Shown: positions 35,139-44,882, counted from the first letter of the stretch. The stretch: 64,000 bases of DNA from Flavobacterium coralii (GCF_019891545.1 NZ_JAHDIU010000010.1:1-64000), one strand, 5' to 3'. Numbers and translations are program-made. The notes: generated by a model from the letters alone, not told the origin.

Positions 35139-36152
35139 ATGAAAACTAAACTATTATTAAAAGCTGCCGTGGCGGCACTGATTTTTACTGCCTGTAGCAG
35201 CGAAGACTCATCTAAATCGGGCAATTCCGACAATCTTAAAAACGAGTTTAATGAAGGTAACCTTGCCGAATTAAGGCAAAACAACCGCGACAACCTGAAA
35301 CAGTATTTTACTATTGAAGCTAATGGTGAACGTGCAACTGTTGCTTCTGAAAAAGGAGTGAAAATTAATGTGGATACCCGCACACTAACAGCAAACGGCA
35401 GGCCTGTTCGCGGAACCGTACAAATTGAGTTTATTGAAATTTTTGGTATTGCCGACATGGTTGCCACCGGTATGCCAACAGTAGGGGTAAAAGAGGGAGA
35501 AGTTACTCCTGACTCTGAAATTAGCCCATTAATTACCGGAGGTGAGTTTTTTGTGGAAATAACTACAGAGGAAGGCCAGGTTGTTGATGATGGCGCTTCT
35601 TATACTTTAGAAGTACCTACAGAGCTTACAGGTGGCGAGGATACCGACACCAATGATATGATTGTGTGGACAGGTGAGGAAGATGAAAACGGCGATGTTG
35701 TGTGGGAAAAAGACACCGACGAAGACGGCAATCCGAGAGACGTTAGGGTTGAAGACGGTAAATACATCATGGAAATGCTTTCTTTCGGCTGGTGCAATAT
35801 TGACAAGCTGATGGAAGTTGAAGGCGAGCGTACTGATATATGGGTTGATGTTCCTGACGGGTTTAATGATACAAACTCAGCTGTATATCTTTCTTATCAG
35901 GGTGGTTCTCAAAACATGCTGTTCGATATACAGTCCTTCAACTATGGTATTGATATGTTTGAGCAGCTTGGTAATTATATACCGGTTGGCGCTCAGTTTA
36001 ATGTAATATTTGTTTCGGGATCGGGCAATAACTGGCTGATAGCAGTTAAGCAGGTAACCATTGTAGGTAACGATGTAATTGTTATTAATAATTCTGATAT
36101 CGCTTCGGTTTCAGATCCTGCCCTTATCAGCCTGCTGAGCACTCTTCCTTAA
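35139..36152 (+). CDS. Large hypothetical lipoprotein
   Basis: The 337-residue protein has a lipoprotein signal with lipobox FTAC (Cys19), followed by a Ser/Asp/Asn-rich linker. A beta-rich domain follows (GVKINVDTRTLTANGRPVRG, VQIEFIEIFG), then a very acidic middle (GGEDTDTND, GEEDENGDVV), and a C-terminal domain with FGWCNIDKLM. The pattern resembles Bacteroidota surface lipoproteins with carboxypeptidase-like or Ig-like folds, but I do not recognise a named family. It is monocistronic with a terminator. Confidence 0.75.
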   Translation: MKTKLLLKAAVAALIFTACSSEDSSKSGNSDNLKNEFNEGNLAELRQNNRDNLKQYFTIEANGERATVASEKGVKINVDTRTLTANGRPVRGTVQIEFIEIFGIADMVATGMPTVGVKEGEVTPDSEISPLITGGEFFVEITTEEGQVVDDGASYTLEVPTELTGGEDTDTNDMIVWTGEEDENGDVVWEKDTDEDGNPRDVRVEDGKYIMEMLSFGWCNIDKLMEVEGERTDIWVDVPDGFNDTNSAVYLSYQGGSQNMLFDIQSFNYGIDMFEQLGNYIPVGAQFNVIFVSGSGNNWLIAVKQVTIVGNDVIVINNSDIASVSDPALISLLSTLP

Positions 36153-36187
36153 TATCCGTAAGAGGATTTTGTAGTTTTTAGTTAAGC

Positions 36188-36218
36188 AAGTCCCCGCTGC
36201 CATGCAGCGGGGACTTTT
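36188..36218. terminator. Bidirectional terminator
   Basis: The 13-bp stem AAGTCCCCGCTGC / GCAGCGGGGACTT with loop CAT is followed by T on the + strand. It lies between the convergent lipoprotein and AsmA-like genes. Confidence 0.85.
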
Positions 36219-36221
36219 ATG

Positions 36222-37805
36222 TTAACCGGCAACCTTTTGTACCACTTTGGGCAGTATAGTTTGTTTTAAGCCCTGCTGTACAAAACGCCACAAAAAGTTG
36301 AAAACCGATTTTGTTTTATCCCTTTCGGTTTTTACATCATCAGCTTCTTTCAGACCGGTCTCATTATTGCTGTTGCCGCTCTTGTTCTTAACCACAAGGT
36401 TACCCAAAAACGACAGCAGTCCTCTTTTGCCTTTACCGTCTTTCTCCAGCACTTTGAGCTTAAGGTTGTTGTAAGCAATGGCAAAGCTGCCGTGTGCATT
36501 ATTCCTGTTGCCGTGAAAGGTAAACATAACATCTTTAATGTTACCTGTTGTGTGTACATTCATTAGTGCTCCGGATACAGTATTTATTTGCGAGGCATCT
36601 ATATTCTGCAGATGGCCCTTTATGGTAAAGGCATCAGTTTTATCAGTAATATTAAAATGCCAGTTTACTTTAAGCGGGGCAGTACCCATAAACTTGCACT
36701 GCACATCTATATTGGTTTCAGGAAATTTTTCTTTACGGATAGGGCTGTAAACATTATATACGCTCGCATAAAAGCTGGTAAATGAAACTTTGCCTGGTTT
36801 CCTGTCATACGATTGCTGCTCTTCATAAACGATACTGCTGTTTTTCAGCATTAGCTTATCAACTTTAAGGTCAAAGTTAAGCTCCCGCAGCATCTGGCTG
36901 TACAGCTTTTTTATTGTTGGGTCGTCTTTAACCATTTTTCCTCTGTAAATATTTGCATTTACCTTATCCAGTACTACCTCCGGGGCATGAAAATAAAGCG
37001 TGTCGTTAACAAAACCCCAGTCGGTAGAAGGGATAGCTATACTTTTCGCAGAAATGGTAAACTGGTCGCGCTCAACAGGTATCATGCGGTTAAACTGCAG
37101 GCGTTTTTGCAGTGGCACAAGGTTGAAGCCTTTGGCTGTAATGCTGCTGTCGGTAGCGTTAACTCCTGTTGCTGTAATGTTATAGAAATCGTTGACATGG
37201 TAAAAAATGCTGTCGCAGCTAAACGTATAATTGCGGTAGCGCAGGGGTATGTTTTTTTCTACGGTGTTGCTGTCGATGCTTATGTTATTTATTTCAAAAT
37301 TGATATTATCAGCTTTCGCTGTAAACTCATGAAGGGTGTCAAGCATCCTGAAGCGCCCGTTCTTAACGGCTACACTTTCGGTTTTGATAGTCTGCTTAAA
37401 TGGCTGTACAAGGTCATCATTTGCGTTATATTTTTTCTCGCGTGGATACAGTATTATTTCAGGGGTATCAATTGTAACATTTTTAACCTCTATACGGTTT
37501 TCAAACAAAATGCCCCAAAGATTAAAATGGTTAGCTTCTATAGACTTGATTTTTCCGTAAGCACCCCTGTTCATGCTGGCCGCCGCGGTGTCTTTGGGTG
37601 CTATATAGGCTTCGGTAATGGTAATGCTGCCGCTAAGCAGTTGCACGTCGGCATCTTTGTAATTAATGTTGTAAGGAAAATCTTTCTCGGATTGCAGCGT
37701 TTCGGGCAGCTTTTTCTCTATATACCATGCAGCACCATAATTAACGGCAACAAGTAGTAGTGCTACTACTATCAACGTGATGCCGAGCCTCTTTAAAAAT
37801 TTCAT
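36222..37805 (-). CDS. AsmA-like / DUF748-like membrane-anchored protein
   Basis: The protein is 527 residues from the ATG at 37805 (MKFLKRLG). An N-terminal membrane anchor at about residues 5-27 is followed by a long periplasmic beta-rich part. The repeating pattern IKSIEANHFNLWGILFENRIEV and NVTIDTPEIILYP is typical of AsmA/DUF748 proteins, which are thought to bridge the periplasm or affect outer-membrane lipid transport. The C-terminal end is a conserved helical segment (FNFLWRFVQQGLKQTILP). Monocistronic. The family call is by pattern only. Confidence 0.7.
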   Translation of the reverse strand: MKFLKRLGITLIVVALLLVAVNYGAAWYIEKKLPETLQSEKDFPYNINYKDADVQLLSGSITITEAYIAPKDTAAASMNRGAYGKIKSIEANHFNLWGILFENRIEVKNVTIDTPEIILYPREKKYNANDDLVQPFKQTIKTESVAVKNGRFRMLDTLHEFTAKADNINFEINNISIDSNTVEKNIPLRYRNYTFSCDSIFYHVNDFYNITATGVNATDSSITAKGFNLVPLQKRLQFNRMIPVERDQFTISAKSIAIPSTDWGFVNDTLYFHAPEVVLDKVNANIYRGKMVKDDPTIKKLYSQMLRELNFDLKVDKLMLKNSSIVYEEQQSYDRKPGKVSFTSFYASVYNVYSPIRKEKFPETNIDVQCKFMGTAPLKVNWHFNITDKTDAFTIKGHLQNIDASQINTVSGALMNVHTTGNIKDVMFTFHGNRNNAHGSFAIAYNNLKLKVLEKDGKGKRGLLSFLGNLVVKNKSGNSNNETGLKEADDVKTERDKTKSVFNFLWRFVQQGLKQTILPKVVQKVAG

Positions 37806-38021
37806 AAACAAGATTTAGTAGAGGAAAGATAAGCATTAAACACCTAACCTATTAAGGTTTAAGTTTTTATTAGGAGTTTAAAGAGTGGCTCCGCATAATA
37901 AATAGGTAATTGTTAACAGATAATATTATATTTTAACAGTTTTACTTAACTAAAAATCAATTAAAGGTTTTTAATGTTAAATAATATATATTATGCATTC
38001 ATAATATTTTGAGCCGAAATG

Positions 38022-38051
38022 TTGTGTAATTCATATTTTATAGTAATTTTG
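38022..38051 (+). promoter_or_regulatory. Promoter of the fadL-like / SGNH operon
   Basis: TTG at 38022-38024 and TAATTTTG at 38044-38051 are separated by 19 bases, a perfect match to the Bacteroidota consensus. The start codon is 45 bases downstream. Confidence 0.75.
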
Positions 38052-38095
38052 AATAAGAGATTCTTAAAATCAAAAACTAACACTAATTAATAGCA

Positions 38096-39346
38096 ATGAG
38101 AAAAATTTTATCCTTAACAATTGCGGCTTTAGCAGCGTCTTCTGCCTTTGCGGGAGGATACCGTGTTTCCCTCCAGGGGCAAAAGCAGCTTGCTATGGGC
38201 CATACAGGTGTAGCGGTGGTTAACAGTGCCGAGGTCCTGTTCTTTAACCCTGCGGGTATGGCGTTTTTAGAAGACCGCTTTAACGTATCGGTAGGGGGCA
38301 GCGCCCTTTTTGCACGTACCAAATTCCAGAACGAAACCTATAACTGGAAGGCTTCTACAGAAAATGTGGGTACGCCGTTTAATGCTTATGTATCGTATAA
38401 GGTAACCGACTGGTTTTCGGCGGGCCTTGCGGTCTATACTCCATACGGCAGCGCCGTGGAGTGGGACCAAGACTGGCAGGGTTCTCACCTTGTAAACAAT
38501 ATCGACCTTCAGGCTATTTACATACAGCCTACCGTATCGTTCAAAATCAGCGACAGGCTTAGCTTTGGCGGTGGCCCAATATATGTTACAGGTAGTGTAG
38601 AGTTTAACAGGAACCTTACCAGGAGTCTTACCAATGAGCAGGGAGAACGCTCTGACGTTACCATTGATGCCGCCGGCGTAAATGCATGGGGTTATACTGC
38701 AGGCTTTATGTTTAATCCTATCGATCCTTTAATGATAGGTTTTAACTACCGTTCTGAAATTACTATGGAAGCCCGCGATGGCGATGCTACCTTTAACGAC
38801 CTGCCTGCATTTGCACAGGGCGCTTACCCTAATACAACCTTTAGCGCCGACTTGCCTTTACCTGCTGAGCTTACTGTTGGTTTATCATATAAATTCAGTG
38901 ATAAGTGGCTTGTGGCGTTCGATTACAACCGTGCTTACTGGAATGTATATGATGCGCTTGTTGTAGATTTTGGTGCAGACGGTATACCTACATCGGTTAA
39001 CCCGCGTAATTATAAAGATGCAAGCACATACCGTTTAGGTACACAGTTTAAGCCTAATGATAAGTTTGCTTTCCGTGCCGGCTGGTACTTTGATGAAAGC
39101 CCGGTGCAGGATGGCTATTTCGCTCCTGAAACACCGCGTAACGACTCTATGGGCTTTACAGGTGGTTTAACCTATCAGGTAACAAACAAACTGGGTGTGG
39201 ATGTATCTTTCCTTTACCTGCACTTTGACGAAACCGATAACTCTTACAACCATTATACCGAAGGTACACAGGATGATGTAACATTTGGCGGTACATATAA
39301 AAACGTTGTGTTTTCTCCGGGTATTGGCTTAACCTACAGCTTCTAA
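38096..39346 (+). CDS. OmpP1/FadL-type outer membrane transport protein
   Basis: The 416-residue protein has a signal peptide ending in SAFAG. A FadL-type plug and barrel follow: the N-terminal SLQGQKQLAMGHTGVAVV, the NPAGMAFL motif, and many alternating beta strands ending in the C-terminal aromatic LTYSF. FadL channels import long-chain fatty acids or other hydrophobic compounds. The gene has a perfect promoter and is followed within 10 bases by a GDSL/SGNH lipoprotein, suggesting a joint role in lipid use. Confidence 0.92.
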   Translation: MRKILSLTIAALAASSAFAGGYRVSLQGQKQLAMGHTGVAVVNSAEVLFFNPAGMAFLEDRFNVSVGGSALFARTKFQNETYNWKASTENVGTPFNAYVSYKVTDWFSAGLAVYTPYGSAVEWDQDWQGSHLVNNIDLQAIYIQPTVSFKISDRLSFGGGPIYVTGSVEFNRNLTRSLTNEQGERSDVTIDAAGVNAWGYTAGFMFNPIDPLMIGFNYRSEITMEARDGDATFNDLPAFAQGAYPNTTFSADLPLPAELTVGLSYKFSDKWLVAFDYNRAYWNVYDALVVDFGADGIPTSVNPRNYKDASTYRLGTQFKPNDKFAFRAGWYFDESPVQDGYFAPETPRNDSMGFTGGLTYQVTNKLGVDVSFLYLHFDETDNSYNHYTEGTQDDVTFGGTYKNVVFSPGIGLTYSF

Positions 39347-39355
39347 AAAATAGTG

Positions 39356-40936
39356 ATGATGAAAAATAAATTTATATACCTGTCAGTGCTGGCGTTTGTG
39401 TTTGCCGGCTGCGAACCGGAATTTGAAAATGAACTGAGCGACAGCAACTACAGCGCAGGCGATGCCGACTTTAGTTCTTATGTGGCTATAGGCAACTCGC
39501 TTACCGCCGGATTTATGGACGGAACCATGTCGCGCGTAGGGCAGCAGTACTCATTCCCTAACCTGTTGGCACAGCAGTTTGCCGTAGTGGGTGGCGGAGA
39601 GTTTACACAGCCTCCTTTTGATGCCGATACTGATAACCTTGGCGGGCTTTTGTTCAATGGTAATGTTATACAGCCTACAAGGCTTATTATAGATGCCGGA
39701 GACGGCGGCCCTGAAAATATAGCCGGTACACCAACGGTAGATATAACCAACCAGTTTGCAACGGCATATAACAATATGGGTGTGCCGGGAGCTAAGTCGT
39801 TCCACCTGTTGGCTGAAGGCTATGGTAACATAGCAGGTGTGCCGCTGGGGCAGGCTAACCCTTATTTTGCACGTACGGCAACTTCGCCTACTGCTACTGT
39901 TTTGGGTGACGCAATGTCTAAAAACCCGACTTTCTTTACCAACTGGATTGGTAATAACGATGTGCTTGCATTTGCAACCTCTGGCGGTACAGGCGTTAAC
40001 CAGGAGGGTAACATGAACCCTGCTACTTACGGCTCTAATGATATTACCGACCCAACTGTATTTGCAGGAGTATATTCTCAGATAATAAATACCCTTACAT
40101 CGAACGGGGCTAAAGGTGTTGTGGCTACAATACCCGATGTTACCTCTATACCTTTCTTTACAACGGTACCATACAACCCGCTTTCAGCCTCTGTTATTGG
40201 TGATGGCGACGCGGCTGTTGGCCAGGCTACCATACAGCAGTTAAACCAGCAGCTATATGGGCCGCTAAAGCAGATACTTACAGCTTTAGGGCAGGGTAGC
40301 AGGATAAACCTGTTAAACCCTAATGGCAATAACCCGCTGTTAATTACCGATGAAACACTTACTAATTTTGGCCCTCAGATAACGGGAGCACTTACACTTG
40401 GAGGTTTCGATCCGCAACTTGCGGCATTTTTAGGTAATGCATACGGGCGTGCACGCCAGGCTACCGCTTCAGATCTTGTACTTTTATCTACAAGGGCAGC
40501 TATCGGTGCGGCTCCTCAGGGGGCACCTGCGCCGTTTAACCTGTTTGGTATAACCTACCCGCTTCAGGACCAGCACATACTTATCCCTTCAGAAACTTCG
40601 GTTGTGGCAACTGCTACCGCCAGCTTTAACCAGTCGATAAGGCAGATTGCTGCTTCTAAAAACCTTGCTGTTGCCGATATGAACCAGATACTTAACCAGT
40701 TGGTTTCAGGCTTAAGGACAGAAGATGGGCAGATTTATACTGCTGATTATTTCAGTACCTCTACAATCAGCACAGTGCTTTTCTCGCTTGACGGCATTCA
40801 CCCTAACGCAAGGGGCTATGCGGTTATAGCTAATGAAGTGCTTAAGGTTATCAATGACCATTATAATGCAAAACTGCCGCTTGTAAGCGCGGGTAATTAT
40901 CCGGGTGCAACGGTATTGCCAAGCAATGCAAATTAA
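39356..40936 (+). CDS. SGNH/GDSL hydrolase family lipoprotein
   Basis: The 526-residue protein starts at ATG 39356; ATG 39359 and a GTG at 39353 are alternatives. It has a lipobox FAGC. SGNH blocks seen are I (IGNSLTAGF, Ser48), III (IGNNDVLAF) and V (DGIHPNARGYAVIA, His482), so the catalytic triad is complete. Long inserted segments make it larger than simple GDSL esterases. It is probably an outer-membrane-anchored esterase or lipase acting with the FadL-like channel encoded just before it. Confidence 0.9.
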   Translation: MMKNKFIYLSVLAFVFAGCEPEFENELSDSNYSAGDADFSSYVAIGNSLTAGFMDGTMSRVGQQYSFPNLLAQQFAVVGGGEFTQPPFDADTDNLGGLLFNGNVIQPTRLIIDAGDGGPENIAGTPTVDITNQFATAYNNMGVPGAKSFHLLAEGYGNIAGVPLGQANPYFARTATSPTATVLGDAMSKNPTFFTNWIGNNDVLAFATSGGTGVNQEGNMNPATYGSNDITDPTVFAGVYSQIINTLTSNGAKGVVATIPDVTSIPFFTTVPYNPLSASVIGDGDAAVGQATIQQLNQQLYGPLKQILTALGQGSRINLLNPNGNNPLLITDETLTNFGPQITGALTLGGFDPQLAAFLGNAYGRARQATASDLVLLSTRAAIGAAPQGAPAPFNLFGITYPLQDQHILIPSETSVVATATASFNQSIRQIAASKNLAVADMNQILNQLVSGLRTEDGQIYTADYFSTSTISTVLFSLDGIHPNARGYAVIANEVLKVINDHYNAKLPLVSAGNYPGATVLPSNAN

Positions 40937-40958
40937 TACCTGTAAATAAATTTTTCTT

Positions 40959-40988
40959 AAAAGCACCCTGTAAAAAGGGTGCTTTTTT
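40959..40988 (+). terminator. Terminator of the fadL-like / SGNH operon
   Basis: The 10-bp stem AAAAGCACCC / GGGTGCTTTT with an 8-base loop is followed by T residues. Confidence 0.88.
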
Positions 40989-41012
40989 TAATTTTACGAT
41001 AAATTGAACAGT

Positions 41013-41360
41013 ATGAAAACGCTTATAAAAATTTTCTTTACTACTATTTTTGTGCTTATACTGTCGCACCTTTTGCCGGGTGTAAGGGTAACAGGCTGGG
41101 AGGCTGCCCTTTTGGTAGCACTGGTTCTGGGTCTTCTCAACATCTTTGTTAAGCCGATACTTATAATACTCACCCTGCCCGCCACCATATTTACACTGGG
41201 TTTATTTTTGCTGGTAATAAATGCTATAATTATTGTGTTGTGCGATGCGCTGGTGCCGGGGTTTGATGTCCGTAACTTCTGGAGTGCATTGCTGTTTAGC
41301 ATAGTGCTTTCAATTTGCCAGTCGCTCGTTTCGGGAGTTTCCGAACGCGATGCAAAATAG
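41013..41360 (+). CDS. Small PF04020-type membrane protein (annotated as phage holin family)
   Basis: The protein is 115 residues from the ATG at 41013 (MKTLIKIFF); a TTG three codons earlier is less likely. Four membrane helices are visible. The conserved segments ALLVALVLGLLNIFVKPI and LPATIFTLGLFLLVINA match a widespread family often labelled phage holin family 4. It is found in most bacterial genomes and does not by itself mean a prophage. No phage gene is nearby. Confidence 0.9.
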   Translation: MKTLIKIFFTTIFVLILSHLLPGVRVTGWEAALLVALVLGLLNIFVKPILIILTLPATIFTLGLFLLVINAIIIVLCDALVPGFDVRNFWSALLFSIVLSICQSLVSGVSERDAK

Positions 41361-41407
41361 CTGTCTTTTTTGCTGCTTCAGTACTTGCAACACAATACAT
41401 TAAAAAC

Positions 41408-41438
41408 TTGTGCAGGTTGTAAAAAAACAATAATTTTG
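41408..41438 (+). promoter_or_regulatory. Promoter of tig
   Basis: TTG at 41408-41410 and TAATTTTG at 41431-41438 are separated by 20 bases, 32 bases before the tig ATG. Confidence 0.65.
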
Positions 41439-41470
41439 CAGCCAATTTTCTTATTTAAACAATCAAATAG

Positions 41471-42796
41471 ATGAATATTACCAGAGAGCAGGTTGATGCA
41501 CTTAATGCTGTTGTAACAGTAGCTATCACAAAAGAAGATTATAAGCCAAAGGTTGAGCAGGTATTAAAAGACTACAGGAAAAACGCCAGCATACCTGGTT
41601 TCAGGAAAGGCGCTGTACCAATGAGCCTTATAGAAAAGCAGTATGGCAAGGCTGTGCTTCTTGATGAGGTTAACAAATTGCTTCAATCGTCATTAAACGA
41701 TTACCTTGTAGAGGAGAAGCTTGATATACTGGGTAACCCGCTTCCTAAAGTTACGGAAGATTTTAACTGGGATGCTGATGATTATTCTTTTGAATTTGAA
41801 CTTGGCCTTGCTCCTGAATTTACTGTTGACCTTGCCGGTAAAAACAAAGTAACCAAATATAACATTGTTGCCGATGACAAAATGCTTGATGAGCAGGTAG
41901 AGCGCATCCAGAAGCAATATGGCAAAATGATTTCTAAAGATAAGGTAGAGGAAGGTGACGATATGCGCGGTATATTCTCTAACGAGGAGAAAGGCATAAA
42001 CAATGAAGTTACCCTTAATACTGCCGACTTTAAAACGAAAACCGTAGCTAAGAAGTTTATTGGTAAAAAGGTTGGCGATGTAGTTACTGTTTCTACAAAA
42101 GGCCTTTTTGATGACGACCATAAGCTGATGGATTACCTTAAAGTAAGCCATGACGAGGTGCACGGGCTTGACATAGAAGTTAACTTTACTATTGAAGAAA
42201 TAACCACTACAGAAAAAGCTGAGCTTAACCAGGAGCTGTTTGATAAGCTGTTTGGCGAAGGTGCGGTAACATCTGTAGAAGAAGTAAAAGAAAAAATTAA
42301 GGAAGATGCAGAGCGCCAGTTTGCACAGCAGGCCGACCAGAAGTTTCTTAACGATGTAACGGAGTGGCTTGTAGAAAGCACTTCATTTGAGCTTCCGGCT
42401 GAATTCCTGAAAAAATGGATACAGACTGTAGGCGAAAGCCCGCTTACACCGGAGCAGGCTGAGGAAGAATATAATAAATCTGAAAAAGGCCTTCGTTACC
42501 AGCTTATAGAAGGTAAAATTGTTACAGGCAATAACCTTCAGGTTAATTTTGAAGATCTTAAAGCCTATACTTCTAACCTTATCAAAATGCAGATGGCACA
42601 GTTTGGGCAAACCAACCCAAGCGATGCTGATGTAGAGAACATTGTTGCAAGGGTGCTTTCTAACAAAGACGAAGTGAAAAGGCTTTCTGAGCAGATAATG
42701 AGCGAAAAGATGCTTGCTCTGTACAAAGAAAACGTAAAATACAAAACGAAAGAAATTACCTACCAAGACTTTATTAAAGAAATGTACGGTGAATAA
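41471..42796 (+). CDS. tig: Trigger factor
   Basis: The 441-residue ribosome-associated chaperone has the N-terminal ribosome-binding signature IPGFRKGAVPMSLIEKQYG near residue 40. Its middle domain is a degenerate peptidyl-prolyl isomerase region (EEGDDMRGIF), and the C-terminal helical cradle includes an acidic repeat (EEYNKSEKGLRYQLIEGKI). It precedes clpP and clpX, the conserved protein quality control gene order. Confidence 0.96.
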   Translation: MNITREQVDALNAVVTVAITKEDYKPKVEQVLKDYRKNASIPGFRKGAVPMSLIEKQYGKAVLLDEVNKLLQSSLNDYLVEEKLDILGNPLPKVTEDFNWDADDYSFEFELGLAPEFTVDLAGKNKVTKYNIVADDKMLDEQVERIQKQYGKMISKDKVEEGDDMRGIFSNEEKGINNEVTLNTADFKTKTVAKKFIGKKVGDVVTVSTKGLFDDDHKLMDYLKVSHDEVHGLDIEVNFTIEEITTTEKAELNQELFDKLFGEGAVTSVEEVKEKIKEDAERQFAQQADQKFLNDVTEWLVESTSFELPAEFLKKWIQTVGESPLTPEQAEEEYNKSEKGLRYQLIEGKIVTGNNLQVNFEDLKAYTSNLIKMQMAQFGQTNPSDADVENIVARVLSNKDEVKRLSEQIMSEKMLALYKENVKYKTKEITYQDFIKEMYGE

Positions 42797-42823
42797 TTTC
42801 TGATAAAATTTGAGTATCTTTGA

Positions 42824-42850
42824 GCGTCAGCCGTCCGGTTGGCGCTTTTT
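42824..42850 (+). terminator. Terminator between tig and clpP
   Basis: The 9-bp stem GCGTCAGCC / GGTTGGCGC (two G-T pairs) with loop GTCC is followed by five T residues. A TATCTTTG -7-like box lies just before it at 42815-42822, so a clpP promoter may overlap. Confidence 0.75.
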
Positions 42851-42896
42851 GTTTCTCGAAATAGTATAAACAGCTAAAAGAAATTGATTTAAAAAA

Positions 42897-43571
42897 ATGG
42901 ATTACGGTAAAGAATTCAGGAAATATGCTACTAAGCACCATGGCGTAAACAGCTTGTATTATGATAAGCTTGTAACACGCGTTACACCGACAAACCTAAC
43001 GCCTAACATTATTGAGGAACGCCAGATGAACGCCGTTGCAATGGACGTTTTTTCGCGCCTTATGATGGACAGGATCATATTCCTTGGCACAGGTATAGAC
43101 GACCAGGTGGCAAATATTGTTCAGGCACAGCTATTGTTCCTGGAAAGTACAGATGCCAGCAAGGATATCCAGATATATATTAACTCTCCCGGCGGAAGCG
43201 TTTATGCCGGTTTGGGTATGTATGACACCATGCAGTATATAAGGCCTGATGTGGCTACAATATGTACCGGTATGGCTGCCAGTATGGGTGCTGTACTGCT
43301 TTGTGCAGGTGCAGAAGGCAAGCGTTCGGCGCTGCCGCATTCAAGGGTAATGATACACCAACCGTCTGGCGGTGCACAGGGCGTTGCAACCGATATGGAA
43401 ATTAACCTGCGTGAAATGCTTAAGCTGAAAGAGGAACTCTATAAGATTATCTCTAAACATTCTGGGCAAAGCTATGACAGGGTTCACAAAGATAGCGAGC
43501 GCGATTACTGGATGAAGGCGGAAGAGGCCAAAGAGTATGGCATGATTGATGAAGTGCTTGTAAGGGAATAA
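42897..43571 (+). CDS. clpP: ATP-dependent Clp protease proteolytic subunit
   Basis: The 224-residue serine protease shows the full catalytic triad S129 (GMAASMGAV), H154 (MIHQPSGG) and D203 (SERDYWM). The structural segments IYINSPGGSVYAGLGMYD and the C-terminal EYGMIDEVL are standard. It forms the tetradecameric chamber fed by ClpX. A long hairpin separates it from clpX. Confidence 0.98.
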   Translation: MDYGKEFRKYATKHHGVNSLYYDKLVTRVTPTNLTPNIIEERQMNAVAMDVFSRLMMDRIIFLGTGIDDQVANIVQAQLLFLESTDASKDIQIYINSPGGSVYAGLGMYDTMQYIRPDVATICTGMAASMGAVLLCAGAEGKRSALPHSRVMIHQPSGGAQGVATDMEINLREMLKLKEELYKIISKHSGQSYDRVHKDSERDYWMKAEEAKEYGMIDEVLVRE

Positions 43572-43597
43572 TAAGAATAATAAATTATATTTTTTGC

Positions 43598-43646
43598 GTT
43601 ATCCGTAAGCAGGGTGCTGAATCCCTGTTTATGGATAACCGTTTTT
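43598..43646 (+). terminator. Long hairpin with T run between clpP and clpX (possible attenuator)
   Basis: GTTATCC at 43598-43604 pairs with GGATAAC at 43633-43639, and the inner arms TAAGCAGGG and CCCTGTTTA continue the stem around an 8-base loop. Five T residues follow at 43642-43646, ending 3 bases before the clpX ATG. It may limit read-through into clpX or control its translation. Confidence 0.6.
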
Positions 43647-43649
43647 AAT

Positions 43650-44882
43650 ATGGCAAAAGAAGTTTTAGAGTGCTCGTTTTGTGGCAGGAAAAAGCCGGAG
43701 ACTAACCTGCTTATTGCAGGTATAAGCGCCCATATATGCGACAGGTGTATAGAGCAGGCGCACGGCATTGTTATGGAAGAGCTAAGGCAGAGCAGCTCAT
43801 CGGCTATTACAGCCGAGCTGGAGCTGAAAAAGCCTAAAGAGATAAGAAAGTTTCTGGACCAGTATGTAATAGGGCAGGACCAGACCAAAAAAGTGCTTTC
43901 TGTTGCGGTATACAACCACTACAAGAGGCTTATGCAGCAGCAGGGTGATGATGATGTTGAGATAGAAAAGAGTAATATTTTAATGGTAGGGCAAACCGGT
44001 ACCGGTAAAACCCTTGTGGCTAAAAGTATTGCAAGGATGCTTAACGTACCGCTTACCATAGTAGATGCAACAGTGTTAACCGAAGCAGGCTATGTGGGTG
44101 AAGACGTTGAAAGCATACTTACGCGTTTACTTCAGGCTGCTGATTATGATGTTAAAAAAGCCGAGCGTGGTATAGTGTTTATTGATGAGATAGACAAAAT
44201 AGCGCGTAAAAGCGATAACCCTTCTATTACCCGCGATGTATCGGGTGAGGGGGTACAACAGGCGCTGCTTAAGTTGCTGGAAGGTACAGTGGTTAACGTT
44301 CCGCCTAAAGGCGGCCGCAAGCACCCTGACCAGAAGTTTATCGAGGTTAACACGCAAAACATATTGTTTATTGCCGGAGGCGCTTTTGATGGTATAGACC
44401 GCGTAATATCTAAAAGGCTTAACCGCCAGGCTGTAGGTTACAGTGCCTCTAAAAACACTGATAATATAGATAAGGAAAACCTGTTGCAGTACATCATACC
44501 TAAAGATGTGAAAGATTACGGGCTTATACCCGAAATTATAGGCAGGCTCCCGGTACTTACACACATGGATCCGCTTGACAGGGATGCACTAAGGGCTATA
44601 CTTACAGAGCCTAAAAATGCACTTATAAAGCAGTACCAAAAGCTCTTTACAATGGATGATGTATCGCTGACCGTATCAGATGATGCACTTGATTATATTG
44701 TAGATAAGGCTTTAGAGTATAAGCTTGGAGCAAGGGGGCTGCGCTCGCTTTGCGAAGCTATACTGAATGAAGCCATGTATGAACTGCCAAGCTCTGACGA
44801 AACAGAACTTTATATTGACAGGGAGTATGTAGAACATCATTTAAATAAAACGCTGCTGAAGCGCTTAAAAGCGGCTTCGTAG
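43650..44882 (+). CDS. clpX: ATP-dependent Clp protease ATP-binding subunit ClpX
   Basis: The protein is 410 residues from the ATG at 43650 ([15 protein letters not shown]); the frame runs upstream but the zinc domain sets the start. Zinc ligands are C8, C11, C30 and C33. The AAA+ core has Walker A GQTGTGKT, Walker [11 protein letters not shown], the pore-loop GYVGEDVE and the sensor region [12 protein letters not shown]. It unfolds substrates for ClpP, encoded just upstream. Confidence 0.98.
   Translation: MAKEVLECSFCGRKKPETNLLIAGISAHICDRCIEQAHGIVMEELRQSSSSAITAELELKKPKEIRKFLDQYVIGQDQTKKVLSVAVYNHYKRLMQQQGDDDVEIEKSNILMVGQTGTGKTLVAKSIARMLNVPLTIVDATVLTEAGYVGEDVESILTRLLQAADYDVKKAERGIVFIDEIDKIARKSDNPSITRDVSGEGVQQALLKLLEGTVVNVPPKGGRKHPDQKFIEVNTQNILFIAGGAFDGIDRVISKRLNRQAVGYSASKNTDNIDKENLLQYIIPKDVKDYGLIPEIIGRLPVLTHMDPLDRDALRAILTEPKNALIKQYQKLFTMDDVSLTVSDDALDYIVDKALEYKLGARGLRSLCEAILNEAMYELPSSDETELYIDREYVEHHLNKTLLKRLKAAS

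Noticed and set aside
36987-37757. Long open frame of 256 codons on the + strand
   Set aside because: It lies entirely opposite the AsmA-like gene, has no recognisable domain and an unlikely basic, aromatic-rich composition. It is a shadow of the real gene.
41013-41360. Prophage signal from a phage holin family protein
   Set aside because: The PF04020-type family is widespread in bacterial chromosomes, and no lysin, capsid, integrase or other phage gene is nearby.
42815-42822. TATCTTTG box before the tig-clpP terminator as a firm clpP promoter
   Set aside because: Its predicted transcript would start inside the terminator hairpin and no TTG lies at the right spacing, so it is mentioned only with the terminator.
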